Shown here: in pieces, positions 10,564-19,221 of the stretch | Layout: every line of letters starts with the position of its first letter | How positions within the stretch are numbered: position 1 is the stretch's first letter | Assembly: GCA_052108535.1 (NCBI GenBank) | Contig: JBQDZM010000007.1 | Coordinates: 1-64,000 of the forward strand | Source of the DNA: Galactobacter sp052108535 | Lineage (GTDB): Bacteria > Actinomycetota > Actinomycetes > Actinomycetales > Micrococcaceae | Direction: 5' to 3' | DNA length: 64,000 nucleotides | The notes under the pieces: generated by a model | Told to the model about the DNA's origin: nothing | Seen by the model: the letters and a program-made list of their open reading frames with translations, nothing else | Database searches by the model: none | Made by a program: the position numbers and the translations under genes

Positions 10564-11835
10564 CTAGAACAGCCCCTCACCGACGAACCCGCCAGTTTCA
10601 GCGGCAGGCGGGATCCAGAACACGGCGGAACCCACCGGATACGTCCACTCGTTCATCATGTCCAACTCCGCCAGGCGCTGCTGGATCGGGTGGAACTGGG
10701 CTACGGGATCCGCCTGATACGCCGCGAACAGCAACCCGGCCCGGTCCGTCGAGTCCCCAGGGGCCCCGGGCGAGGCGTAGTTGTACGCCCGCCGGAAGAT
10801 CCGCTGCGAGGAGTCGCCGGTCCGCGCCCTGCGCACGTGAGCAAAATCCGCCACGGTGGTCACCAGCCCGGACTTGGCCTCGAAATCCGGCTGCGCATGT
10901 TCCTTGCCGCCAGTCACCGGACCGCCCGTGGACAGTCGCCGCCCCACCGCATCCTCACGGGCGGAGCGATCCACCTCATCCCAGGAATCCAGGTCCATGA
11001 AGATCCGCCGCAGGACCAGAGTGGTGGATCCCTCCCCGAACGCCGACGCCCCGGACCGCCACACCAGTGAGTCGAAGTCAGCAGTCCCAGGACGCAGGTT
11101 GGTGGTCCCATCCACCTGCCCAAACAGATTGCGCATGGTGGTGCCGTCCGGCCGCGAACCACGTGCGTAGCGGAACCCTTCCTGCACCCACGCGACCGTG
11201 CCGAACGGCGCGCACTCCCGCTGCAGCATGCGGTCCGCATGCGCCAGCGTCAGCGGGTCGTCGCAGGTCAACTGCAGCACCACATCGGCCTGACCCCAGC
11301 GCTTCTCCAGCCGGTCCACCCGGTAGCCCGGCAACGGCTCCAACCAGGACGGCACCGCAGCCCCAGCAGCCGAAACCAGCCCCGGCCCAAACCCCAACGT
11401 CACCGTCAGGGAGGACGGATCCGCGCCCAGCTCCGGCTCCACATCCGCCAGCACGGGGCGCCCGGACATCAGCCGGGCGATGTCGTCTGACAGCAGCGAC
11501 AGCCAGCCCCTGATCTTCGCGGCGTCCACACCCTCGCGCAGGTTGTACGCACGGAAAATCGCGTGCGCACCCGGCACGGTGTCCACACCAGGTTGCCTGC
11601 CGGAGGCCGTCGCAACCGTCTCGGCGCCGAAGACGCCACTGCCGGATGGCACTGTGCCCGACGACGCGGTGCCGGACCCACCGTCCCGGCCACGGCCGTC
11701 GGACACAAGTGCCGCTCCGCCCGCCAGACCGGCGGCAGCGCCGACCGCCGCGCCCGTGGTGGCGAGCAGGCCGCCACGCAGGAGGGATCTCCGGTCCACC
11801 TCACTCACCGGTGGCCGCCTCGTCCGACGGCGCAT
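10564..11835 (-). CDS. Dye-decolorizing (DyP/EfeB-type) heme peroxidase, Tat-exported
   Basis: Heme peroxidase of the DyP superfamily. The N-terminus has a twin-arginine signal (DRRSLLRGG followed by an Ala/Gly-rich hydrophobic stretch), so the folded holoenzyme would be exported. DyP motifs are FGQVDGT with the distal Asp and a downstream His in DFAHVRR, followed by RRAYNY. It overlaps the end of the PCuAC gene. ATG 11835 has AAGGAA upstream; GTG 11808 is a possible alternative that cuts the overlap to 8 bp. Grouping with a copper chaperone suggests extracytoplasmic metal or redox handling rather than EfeUOB iron uptake, since efeU and efeO are absent. Confidence 0.9.
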   Translation of the reverse strand: MRRRTRRPPVSEVDRRSLLRGGLLATTGAAVGAAAGLAGGAALVSDGRGRDGGSGTASSGTVPSGSGVFGAETVATASGRQPGVDTVPGAHAIFRAYNLREGVDAAKIRGWLSLLSDDIARLMSGRPVLADVEPELGADPSSLTVTLGFGPGLVSAAGAAVPSWLEPLPGYRVDRLEKRWGQADVVLQLTCDDPLTLAHADRMLQRECAPFGTVAWVQEGFRYARGSRPDGTTMRNLFGQVDGTTNLRPGTADFDSLVWRSGASAFGEGSTTLVLRRIFMDLDSWDEVDRSAREDAVGRRLSTGGPVTGGKEHAQPDFEAKSGLVTTVADFAHVRRARTGDSSQRIFRRAYNYASPGAPGDSTDRAGLLFAAYQADPVAQFHPIQQRLAELDMMNEWTYPVGSAVFWIPPAAETGGFVGEGLF

Positions 11836-12316
11836 AGGTTTCCTTGGCGCCGGTAAACGGCTTGACGGGGGCCTCGACGTCCACGGTGGAATCGTCGTCG
11901 AACGTGAGGGTGACGGTAACGATGTCCCCGGCCTCGAGTTCCTTCTTCAGGCCCATCAGCATGACGTGGTCTCCGCCGGGCTCCAGGTCCTTGGAGGCAC
12001 CGGCGGGCAGCGGGAAGCCCTCCTTCTTCTCCTTCATGGTGGTGGCACCGGATCCGTCAGCCACGGTCTCGTGCAGCTCCACCATGCCCGCGGTGTCCGA
12101 CGCCGCGGAGGTGATGGTGCGGTCCTCGTCCGTGCCGTTCTCGATGGTGGCGAACATGGCCGTCATGTCGGTGTCCGTGGCCTTGATCCACGCGTCGTGG
12201 ACGGTGATTTTGCCCGAATCTGCGGGCGTCGTGGGGTCGGCGGAATCGGTGCTTCCGCAGGCACTCAGGCCAGCGACGAGTGCGAGTGCGGACAGGGCGG
12301 CAAAGGTCTTCTTCAC
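11801..12316 (-). CDS. PCuAC-type periplasmic copper chaperone lipoprotein
   Basis: A 171-aa lipoprotein with signal peptide and lipobox (LVAGLSACG). The copper-binding pattern of the PCu(A)C family is present: the M and H of AGMVELHE, a Met in TTMKEK, and the HVMLM tail motif. It would deliver Cu(I) outside the membrane, typically to cytochrome oxidase CuA sites. It lies between a polytopic membrane protein and a DyP peroxidase on the same strand. CopC, a usual companion, is found separately at 23202-23858. Confidence 0.9.
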   Translation of the reverse strand: MKKTFAALSALALVAGLSACGSTDSADPTTPADSGKITVHDAWIKATDTDMTAMFATIENGTDEDRTITSAASDTAGMVELHETVADGSGATTMKEKKEGFPLPAGASKDLEPGGDHVMLMGLKKELEAGDIVTVTLTFDDDSTVDVEAPVKPFTGAKETYAPSDEAATGE

Positions 12317-12372
12317 AGTATTTTCCTCAACAGTTCAAGGTGATGTGGGGTCACGTGGGCGCGCCCGAGCCG

Positions 12373-12386
12373 CCTCAAGGTTGAGG
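12373..12386. promoter_or_regulatory. Small inverted repeat upstream of the PCuAC gene
   Basis: CCTCAA-GG-TTGAGG is a perfect 6-bp-arm inverted repeat overlapping the stop of the upstream membrane gene, ~60 bp before the PCuAC start. It is too short for a firm call; it may be an operator or chance. Confidence 0.2.
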
Positions 12387-12392
12387 TGGAAC

Positions 12393-12992
12393 TCAGGCGT
12401 GCGCTGCGAAGAAGGAGGGTGGGCCGCGGCGGGTCAATGGACCCGGCAACGCTAGGCTGGTGACGACGGCGGGAGCCCGGTTGGGCACCCACGTCGTGCG
12501 CCGAAGTGAAGGCACCCGCGGCAGGCGCACCACGCGCGCGAGTCGGCTGAGGGCGCTACGCAGTTGGCGAGTCAGGGCGTGCACGGCGTCGAGGCCGCGT
12601 TCTGCATACCGAATCGCTGCTACGGAGAGCAGGGCGGAGGCCAGGTGGGCCAGCAGCATCTGGTCCCCCACACCTTGGGTCGTCTGACCAAGGGCTGCGG
12701 TCAGATCCGCGCCGTGAAGGTGAGCGGCCGTGTGCCGCGACCCCACATGCGTTCCGCCGAACGCCACGTGATAGATGACCTGGGCGGGCAGCAGCAGTCC
12801 GGCCAAGCGCGCGGTGCTGGGTTTGCGGGTCGTGAAGGGCAGCGCCACCACGGCGCCCAGGGCCCCTGCGAGCGCGACCAAGACCGGGTTGGGGGTGTGG
12901 CCACCCGCGAGCACGTGAGTGAGGACGGCGAGCGCCACCGCCACCGCTGAGGCACCCCAGGCACGAGCCAGGAGCGGCAGACGGTTCTGCAT
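12393..12992 (-). CDS. Polytopic membrane protein of a copper-related cluster
   Basis: A 199-aa protein with about four or five hydrophobic segments: AVAVALAVLTHVLAGG, NPVLVALAGALGAVVALPF, LAGLLLPAQVIYHVAFGG and MLLAHLASALLSVAAI. Histidines are concentrated between and within them (THV, YHV, GTHVGSRHTAAHLHG), compatible with metal binding. The C-terminal third is Arg-rich and likely cytoplasmic. It is the first gene of a minus-strand run with PCuAC and DyP. Its function is unknown; placement suggests a part in copper handling. Confidence 0.65.
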   Translation of the reverse strand: MQNRLPLLARAWGASAVAVALAVLTHVLAGGHTPNPVLVALAGALGAVVALPFTTRKPSTARLAGLLLPAQVIYHVAFGGTHVGSRHTAAHLHGADLTAALGQTTQGVGDQMLLAHLASALLSVAAIRYAERGLDAVHALTRQLRSALSRLARVVRLPRVPSLRRTTWVPNRAPAVVTSLALPGPLTRRGPPSFFAAHA

Positions 12993-13038
12993 CGCGTGCC
13001 TCCTGGTGGGTGCGTGGGTTGGCCCGGTCGCGGCCTAT

Positions 13039-13053
13039 TCTACCAGCGGTAGA
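13039..13053. promoter_or_regulatory. Palindromic operator upstream of the copper-related operon
   Basis: TCTACC-AGC-GGTAGA is a perfect 15-bp interrupted palindrome in the 97-bp gap between the divergent genes at 12992 and 13090. It could serve the membrane protein-PCuAC-DyP operon. No regulator gene is adjacent, so the binding protein is unknown. Confidence 0.5.
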
Positions 13054-13089
13054 GGTGCCGCTGTGGTGCGTGATAGGTACGGTGAGCGC

Positions 13090-14238
13090 ATGGATGCAGA
13101 AACGCTGTTGGCGGGCCCTCGCGGGCGCAGGATGCTGCTGAGCTTCGCCACGAACTGGCCCGACGATCAGGACAGCCCGGACCCCGAGCTGGACGCGGCG
13201 TTGGCCCAAGCGGACGAGGCGTTGGACGTAGATGGTTCATACGGCCCGCTGCAGATGGCCGTGGCCATCGGCGGCGAGGAGTACAACCACGCCGAACTCA
13301 TGCGTGAGCTGAAGCGGGAGCGCAAAGTCCATGCAGCGAAAATCAAGGCGGCGAAGGCAAATCCCGCCCCACTCTTGGAGGTCATCGCGGCCGGTCTTGA
13401 ACGCACTCCCCTGCCCGCCGCCACCGTAGCTGCCGTACTGCAAGCCCTAGAGGATTCGGTGGCCTGGACCAGGTATTGGCAGCACCCAGACGGGATAGAC
13501 GTGGCCTTGACTGACCCTCGTGTGAAGGAGGCAATACGACGGGTGGCCGAGTACGTGTTGCCCGTGTGCGGCTGGATGGAACGGCCCATCGACCGGGGGC
13601 AGAGCTGGATGCTGAGCAACTTCGACGGATCATTCCGCTCACCTGATCGCGTGGCCAGGAGCGTGAGGTCGGAACGCTCCGAGGCCAATCGAGAAGGCTC
13701 CGGGTGGGAGACGCCAACCGCCATCGGCCCGGAAACCACCGGGCTGTCTCCTGACCCGGTGCGCCCCGGGCCGCTACAGCTGTACTGCGAGGAGGATGAC
13801 CTGGGCCTCGAGAACCGGCGGGCGCGGCGTGTGGTCGTAGGAGGCGACGATCGGATCCTGGAGATCCGTTCCGCCCAGGACTGGGCGGAGCTGTGCGCTC
13901 AGTTTCCGTTTGATGTCACCAGAGGGCGCGATGCTTGGTCAGAATCCACCGGCCGTCGCGGCAGGTGGGCCAGCCCGGACATGGTCGCCGTGGCCAAGCA
14001 CTACGACGGGATCCACCTCACGGTGGCCGGATTCTTGGAGTGCTCCGGCGCGGTGATCCCCGTTCCACCCAGTCACGGCCGCTCGCATGGTGCCTCGATG
14101 ATCGCCGGATGGCACCCGGATGCCACCGCCTGGCTCAGCGACCGCACCACTGCGGAAACCGTCCGCTGGCTGTGGCGCGACGAGGACGATTGGCCCACCT
14201 ACCGCTATGAACTCGATTCCACGACCAATTCGGGCTGA
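13090..14238 (+). CDS. Hypothetical protein, 382 aa
   Basis: A soluble protein with no signal or membrane segment and no family recognised. ATG at 13090 was chosen over the far-upstream start because the upstream stretch overlaps the operator and divergent promoter. The first ~190 residues are mostly helical (EEYNHAELMRELKRERKVHAAKI). A Ser/Pro-rich linker (~195-240) joins a C-terminal half with beta-like segments and many Trp residues (WAELCAQF, WASPDMVAVAKHYDGIHL, ETVRWLWRDEDDWPTYRY). It converges on the CydC-like gene, 5 bp apart. Confidence 0.7.
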   Translation: MDAETLLAGPRGRRMLLSFATNWPDDQDSPDPELDAALAQADEALDVDGSYGPLQMAVAIGGEEYNHAELMRELKRERKVHAAKIKAAKANPAPLLEVIAAGLERTPLPAATVAAVLQALEDSVAWTRYWQHPDGIDVALTDPRVKEAIRRVAEYVLPVCGWMERPIDRGQSWMLSNFDGSFRSPDRVARSVRSERSEANREGSGWETPTAIGPETTGLSPDPVRPGPLQLYCEEDDLGLENRRARRVVVGGDDRILEIRSAQDWAELCAQFPFDVTRGRDAWSESTGRRGRWASPDMVAVAKHYDGIHLTVAGFLECSGAVIPVPPSHGRSHGASMIAGWHPDATAWLSDRTTAETVRWLWRDEDDWPTYRYELDSTTNSG

Positions 14239-14243
14239 ATCGC

Positions 14244-15956
14244 TCAGGCCCTCAGCGCCAGGTGGGAGAACGGCCCGCCGGCCGCCCGGAGTGCGCCAGC
14301 CGCGCCCTGCTCGACGATCCGGCCACGATCCATCACCACCACGGCCCCGTCGTCCGGGATCATGTCCGTGCGGTGGGTGATTTCCAGGACCGTGGGCGTC
14401 CAGTCCAACGACGCCAGGCGCTGGCGCACCACCGTTGCGGTCTGCGCATCCAGTTGACTCAGCGCCTCGTCCAGGATCAACACGCGTGGACGCAGCACCA
14501 GCGCGCGGGCCAGAGCGACGCGTTGCAGTTGCCCGCCGGAGATCCCGGCGCCCGCCTCCCCGATGCGGGTGGCAAGTCCCTGCGGCAGCGAGGAGTCCAG
14601 GTCCACGACGGCCAGCGCCGCCAACAATTCGGCGTCAGAGGCGTCCTGGTCCCCTAAACGCAGGTTGTCCGCCACGGTCCCGGGGAACAGCACGGGCCGC
14701 TGGTCCACCGCAACCACGGCGGCGCGCAGGGAAGCCAACGACAGCGACCTCACGGGTTCGCCGCCCACGGACACCTGCCCGCCGGAGACGTCCCACCCTC
14801 GCGTGATGAGCCCGGCCAGCGTGGACTTCCCGGAACCGGAGACGCCGCAAACGTAGGTCCAGGTCCCGGCGGGCGCGGACAACGAGACGTCGGCCAGCGT
14901 GGGAGCACCCAAACTGGTCGCACCCGGACCGTCGGAGGCTCCGGGGTATGCGAAGCTCACCCCGTCCACGGCCACGGACACCGCGCCAGCCCCCGGGAGA
15001 GCCGACTTCCCAGCGTCCTGCACCAACGGCTCGGCGTCGATCACCGAACGCACGCGCTCGCACGCGGCCAGCGCAGGGTCCAGGGACAGGGACAGGGCCT
15101 CGGTTCCGGAGTCGGAGGCCCACAGGGAGACGAACAGGGCCACCGCCATGGCCGTGGTCTCCACACTCCCGCCCACCAGCACCAGGGCCAGCAGGCCGGC
15201 GCACCACACGAGCCTGGACGCGGCCGTGCGCCACGCACCGAGGGCACCCATGGACAGGCCAGCCAGCGAGACGCGTCGTTCAGCCGCGACAAGGGCGGAC
15301 ACCCGCGCTGGCGCGGCATCGAAGGCGAGGATCTCACGTAAGCCCTGAGCGTCGTCGGCCACCTGGACGGCGACGCCGCCGCGTGCGGCGGATTGGGCCC
15401 GCGCGGCGGCCCACGTCCCCCGCGCGAAGACGAACGGGAGCACCATGCCGACCAGCAGCACAGCAGCCATGATCCAGGCGGAGACCGCGTCAACGGCCAG
15501 CCCGAACCAGGTCAGCGCCACCGCCGGCACCACCACCGCGGACACTGCGGGCGGGATGGTGTGGGCGTAGAAGACCTCGATCCGGTCGATGTCGGCGGTG
15601 GCGATCTCCGTGGTCTCCGCGGAGGCAGCACCGGTGGTTGCGGCCGGCGCCTGCGGGACCAAACGGGAGAAGAACTGCTCTCGCAGCCGCTGCAGCGCCG
15701 CGAACGCAACCCAGTGCCCGGTGTAGTGCTCCAGGAAACGCAGCCCGGCCTTGGCCAGGCTCAATCCCGCGATCCACCAGATCAGGCCGGCCTGGAACGA
15801 GCCGGTCACGGCGTGCACTACGGCTTCAGCGGCCAACACCAGCACCACGGCGGAGAGAAGGTGCCCCACCACGCGCGCCAGCACGGAAAGACTCAACCGC
15901 GGCAGCAGCGGCCGGGTGGTGCTCAGCAGCCACCCGATCAGGGAGAGCCGGTTCAT
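14244..15956 (-). CDS. ABC exporter half-transporter, CydC-like
   Basis: A 570-aa fused membrane-plus-ATPase protein. Six transmembrane segments lie in roughly the first 300 residues; the C-terminal ATPase has Walker A GVSGSGKST, signature ISGGQLQR, Walker B VLILDEALS and the H-loop ITHR. It starts with an ATGA overlap on the stop of the CydD-like partner, so a heterodimer is expected. CydDC exports cysteine or glutathione for cytochrome bd maturation, but no cydAB is present. The pair instead follows an ApbE/FMN-protein/NqrB-like operon, so the cargo may be tied to that redox system (inference). Confidence 0.85.
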   Translation of the reverse strand: MNRLSLIGWLLSTTRPLLPRLSLSVLARVVGHLLSAVVLVLAAEAVVHAVTGSFQAGLIWWIAGLSLAKAGLRFLEHYTGHWVAFAALQRLREQFFSRLVPQAPAATTGAASAETTEIATADIDRIEVFYAHTIPPAVSAVVVPAVALTWFGLAVDAVSAWIMAAVLLVGMVLPFVFARGTWAAARAQSAARGGVAVQVADDAQGLREILAFDAAPARVSALVAAERRVSLAGLSMGALGAWRTAASRLVWCAGLLALVLVGGSVETTAMAVALFVSLWASDSGTEALSLSLDPALAACERVRSVIDAEPLVQDAGKSALPGAGAVSVAVDGVSFAYPGASDGPGATSLGAPTLADVSLSAPAGTWTYVCGVSGSGKSTLAGLITRGWDVSGGQVSVGGEPVRSLSLASLRAAVVAVDQRPVLFPGTVADNLRLGDQDASDAELLAALAVVDLDSSLPQGLATRIGEAGAGISGGQLQRVALARALVLRPRVLILDEALSQLDAQTATVVRQRLASLDWTPTVLEITHRTDMIPDDGAVVVMDRGRIVEQGAAGALRAAGGPFSHLALRA

Positions 15957-17674
15957 GCGAGTTCCCCCTTCAGCGTCACGGTCCGGTCGGCGGCCAGGAT
16001 GGCCCCGGGACGGTGCGCGATCATCAACACCGTCTTGTGCCGGCACAACCTCTCCAGGGCGTCCAAGTAGGCGGCCTCACCGGCCAGATCCACCTGCGAG
16101 GTCGGCTCGTCAAGCAGCAGGATTGGGGCGTCCTTAAGGAATGCTCTGGCCAGGCCAAGTCGCTGGGCCTGCCCACCCGACAGCGTCATCCCGTGCTCCC
16201 CCACCTGCGTGGCGAGTCCGGCCGGCATGGCCCGCACCTCGTCCCCGAGTCCGGCGGCGTCCAGCGCCCACCACAGCCGGTCCTCGTCCGCGTCCGCATC
16301 GGCGAGGCGAAGATTCGCGGCGACACTGTCCTGGAACAGGTAGGTGCGTTGATCCACTACGGCCAGCTTCGACCTGATCTCCTGCGCGGGCGCCTCGGAC
16401 GTCGAGGAGCCGATCACGCGCACTTCGCCGCTGAATGGTTGTAGATCCGCCCGAATCAGGGCCGCGACCGTGGATTTGCCGACGCCGCTGGGCCCCACGA
16501 GCGCCACGTGCTCACCATGGTCCACGGTGAGGTCCAGGCCCCGAATCACGGGTCGGGAGGGTTCCCAGCCCGCCGTGATTCCGCTGAGTTGGAGGGCGGG
16601 GACAGTGCCCGACGTCGGATGGCCGGCTTCCGCCGCTTGCGCGGCTGCGTTGCCGGTCGACTTGAGGTAGCGGGTGAGCGCGGCCTCGGCCGCGCGGCCG
16701 CCGATCCCGACGTAGAAGAACTTGCCCACCGAATCCGCCGGCTGACCGGCCAGAACCGCGATCAGCACCGCAGCCAGAGCCTCGCCCACGCTCATGCGTC
16801 CGGCGGCGAGGCCCGCGGAGGCCACGGCCGTGGTGACCAGCAGCAGTCCCAGCGTGATGCTCAGGTCGATCACGAGCACCAGCCGCTGGTTCTTGGCCAG
16901 CAGTCTCATGAGGCCTTGGCGCTGCTGTTCCCCGAGTCGCTTGAGGTCGGCCTCCGCACGGGCGGCGGCGCGGAAGGCCACGAGCGTGGACAGGCCCTGC
17001 ACATTGCGCAAGAAAACCCCGGTGAGGGCCGCGCGCTGGCGACGGTTCTCGCCACCGTTGCGGCTGAGCAGACGCTGGCCCACACCGATCACCACAGGCA
17101 CCACCACGATCATCAGCGCCAACCAGGCGGCCACAGCCCAGTCCACCGCGATCCCGAGCACTAGCAACACCACGAGTGGCGTGGTGAAGGAACCGAGGGT
17201 GGGCGCAAGGAACCCCGCACGGTAGTGGGCTGCACGTTCCACGGAAGACGTGGCCAGGGGAATCACTCGGGCGTCGCGGTCGGCACGCGCTGTTGGACGG
17301 GCCAGGAGTGCGTCCATGACGGCCCCACGCAGCAGGCGTTCGGCGCGGTCCTGGGTACGTGCGACCAGCAGGGCTTCGGCGAGCGCACACGCTGCCGCGC
17401 CGAGCCCACAGAGGATCAGGGTGACGACGGCGGGGGCGCGATCCGCGGAGTCCAGCGCGCGTCCCAGTGCAACGAACACCCCGGCCAGGCAGGCCGCCTG
17501 GATCCAAGCGAGCAGGACCAGAACCACCGTCGTGAGGCCAGAGACGGAACCTCGCACGTGGGGGTGCGGAGGACCAAACTTGGGCGGACCGCCCGGCTTG
17601 GCCTGACCGGCTGACGTGTCTTGACCGGCTGGCTTAGGCCTGGTGTCCGGTCTTGTCTCTGCGCTCGGGTTCAC
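15953..17674 (-). CDS. ABC exporter half-transporter, CydD-like
   Basis: Partner of the CydC-like gene downstream. GTG at 17674 gives ~573 aa. A Pro/Lys-rich cytoplasmic N-terminus precedes six membrane segments, then an ATPase with GPSGVGKST, LSGGQAQR, ILLLDEPTS and the H-loop IAHRP. Both halves keep complete catalytic motifs. It follows the NqrB/RnfD-FNR fusion gene by 23 bp on the same strand. The upstream extension of the open frame to 17824 overlaps that gene and is unlikely. Confidence 0.83.
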   Translation of the reverse strand: MNPSAETRPDTRPKPAGQDTSAGQAKPGGPPKFGPPHPHVRGSVSGLTTVVLVLLAWIQAACLAGVFVALGRALDSADRAPAVVTLILCGLGAAACALAEALLVARTQDRAERLLRGAVMDALLARPTARADRDARVIPLATSSVERAAHYRAGFLAPTLGSFTTPLVVLLVLGIAVDWAVAAWLALMIVVVPVVIGVGQRLLSRNGGENRRQRAALTGVFLRNVQGLSTLVAFRAAARAEADLKRLGEQQRQGLMRLLAKNQRLVLVIDLSITLGLLLVTTAVASAGLAAGRMSVGEALAAVLIAVLAGQPADSVGKFFYVGIGGRAAEAALTRYLKSTGNAAAQAAEAGHPTSGTVPALQLSGITAGWEPSRPVIRGLDLTVDHGEHVALVGPSGVGKSTVAALIRADLQPFSGEVRVIGSSTSEAPAQEIRSKLAVVDQRTYLFQDSVAANLRLADADADEDRLWWALDAAGLGDEVRAMPAGLATQVGEHGMTLSGGQAQRLGLARAFLKDAPILLLDEPTSQVDLAGEAAYLDALERLCRHKTVLMIAHRPGAILAADRTVTLKGELA

Positions 17675-17697
17675 ATAATCGATGCTAGCTGCGGATC

Positions 17698-19221
17698 TCA
17701 GTAGCCCGCGAAAGCATCCGTCTTGACCTTGGCTACGCCTGCGTCCTGGAGCGCGGACCGGGCCCGAGACACGAAGCCCGGTGAGCCGGAGACCAACGCC
17801 CTGCGTTGTTGGATGTCGGGGCACAGCCGGAGCAGTTCGGGAATCGTCAAGGCGGCCTCGGAATCCAGCTGGATCAGGTGCACTCCGGCGGCCGTGAGCT
17901 GGTCGGTTCCCAGCCGCTGCACCAGGCGAGACGTGAGCACCGTGTCCTCCGGTGTGGAGGCGACATGGATCAGCACCACGTCGCGGGTGCCCTCGGAGAG
18001 GACCAGGTCCTCGAGTTGGGAGAGGAAGGGCGTGATGCCCACGCCGCGGGCCACCATCACCACGGGGTCGTTGCCGGGCCCAAGCGAGAAGTCCCCGCGG
18101 ATTCCTTCGCTGCGCACCTTAAACCCTGGCGCCGCGGCCGTCAGCCGCAATTTGAACTTGCTCGCCTTGGACGGCAGCCGGTAAATCACCCGCAACTTCT
18201 GCGGATCCGTGCCCACCAGGGACAGCACCCTCCGGTTCCCGCGAACGCCCCCGCCACCCGAGACCGTCAGTTCCAGCGCCTGACCGGGCAGATACTTGCG
18301 GGCACGTTTGGAGAAGAACTCCACCTCCACGAGGCTGGGTGCCAAGCGTTCCACGCGGGTCACGGTGAGTTTGCCACCGCTGCCGGTGGCCCGGCCATCC
18401 ACGGCGGCGGCCACGAACGCCAGGACGGCTGCGACCAGGTTCCCGGCTACCAGCGCGAATTCGGGGCCCAGGGTGAATCCGCTCTCCCCCACCGTCACGT
18501 TGATGGGTCGGGACGCGATCAATCCAGTCACGGCGCCGACGAGGACGCGTTGCCACCGAGACGGCGCCCCACTGAGGGGTTCCGTGACCATGAAGAGACA
18601 GAGGAAGACGATGGGGTAGGACACCAGTGCCGTACGCACGGTTGGCGCCAAGGAGGTGGCGTTGGTGCTCATGAGCCACTGCACGTTGAGCAGCAGGTAG
18701 ACCACAAAGCAGGCCAGCGCCGAATCCCAGCTCCCGGCTCGCCACAACACCACGAGTCCCAGGACCAGCACGGCCCAGAGCATCCAACTCGTCGCAACCC
18801 ACCATGACGGTGTCCCCAGGCCAAACACCACGACGGCGAGTGCACCGAAGGCTGCGGGGTTCACCAGGCGACGGCCGAAAGGCACCAGCAGGAATTTGGC
18901 CACCACAGCGATCCCACCGGCCGCTGCCACGGCCGTCAGGTCGTCCACCGCGGCGGTGGGCCACATCAGGAAATAGATCAACAGGCCGGTGGTCAGAGCC
19001 GATGAGAGCCGTAACGGGGCGCGGAGCACTGCCGACACCACGGTGTTGGCGACCAGCGTCGCGCTCACGCTGACCAGCAGCGAGGCCGCCAAGTCCCCGT
19101 TGTATTGCGGAATGGTGCGCAGCGTGGCTCCGAGCAGCGACCACAGCGCCAAAAGGCCCAAGGCGCCCGCCACCACCACGTACATGGGGATGCGACGTAG
19201 GGACTGTCCCCATCCGGTCAT
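17698..19221 (-). CDS. Membrane flavin oxidoreductase: NqrB/RnfD-like domain fused to FNR-type reductase
   Basis: A 507-aa protein. Residues ~10-280 carry eight to ten membrane segments resembling NqrB/RnfD, with the hallmark VNPAAFGALA and a late MVTEPLSGAP stretch. Residues ~290-507 are a ferredoxin-NADP-reductase-like FAD/NAD(P) module: the GNRRVLSL block, the GVGITPFLSQL nucleotide-binding motif and a terminal DAFAGY. It could pass electrons from NAD(P)H through the membrane to the flavinylated lipoprotein encoded upstream. It starts with an ATGA overlap on apbE and a GGGAGGTG ribosome-binding site. ATG 19221 replaces a longer, less supported frame. Confidence 0.85.
   Translation of the reverse strand: MTGWGQSLRRIPMYVVVAGALGLLALWSLLGATLRTIPQYNGDLAASLLVSVSATLVANTVVSAVLRAPLRLSSALTTGLLIYFLMWPTAAVDDLTAVAAAGGIAVVAKFLLVPFGRRLVNPAAFGALAVVVFGLGTPSWWVATSWMLWAVLVLGLVVLWRAGSWDSALACFVVYLLLNVQWLMSTNATSLAPTVRTALVSYPIVFLCLFMVTEPLSGAPSRWQRVLVGAVTGLIASRPINVTVGESGFTLGPEFALVAGNLVAAVLAFVAAAVDGRATGSGGKLTVTRVERLAPSLVEVEFFSKRARKYLPGQALELTVSGGGGVRGNRRVLSLVGTDPQKLRVIYRLPSKASKFKLRLTAAAPGFKVRSEGIRGDFSLGPGNDPVVMVARGVGITPFLSQLEDLVLSEGTRDVVLIHVASTPEDTVLTSRLVQRLGTDQLTAAGVHLIQLDSEAALTIPELLRLCPDIQQRRALVSGSPGFVSRARSALQDAGVAKVKTDAFAGY

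Noticed and set aside
10564..11835. DyP gene as part of an EfeUOB iron importer
   Set aside because: No efeU or efeO is adjacent; the neighbours are copper related.
14244..17674. ABC pair as ordinary cytochrome bd CydDC
   Set aside because: Not excluded, but cydA and cydB are absent here and the pair is packed into a flavin electron-transfer operon, so the plain label was not used.
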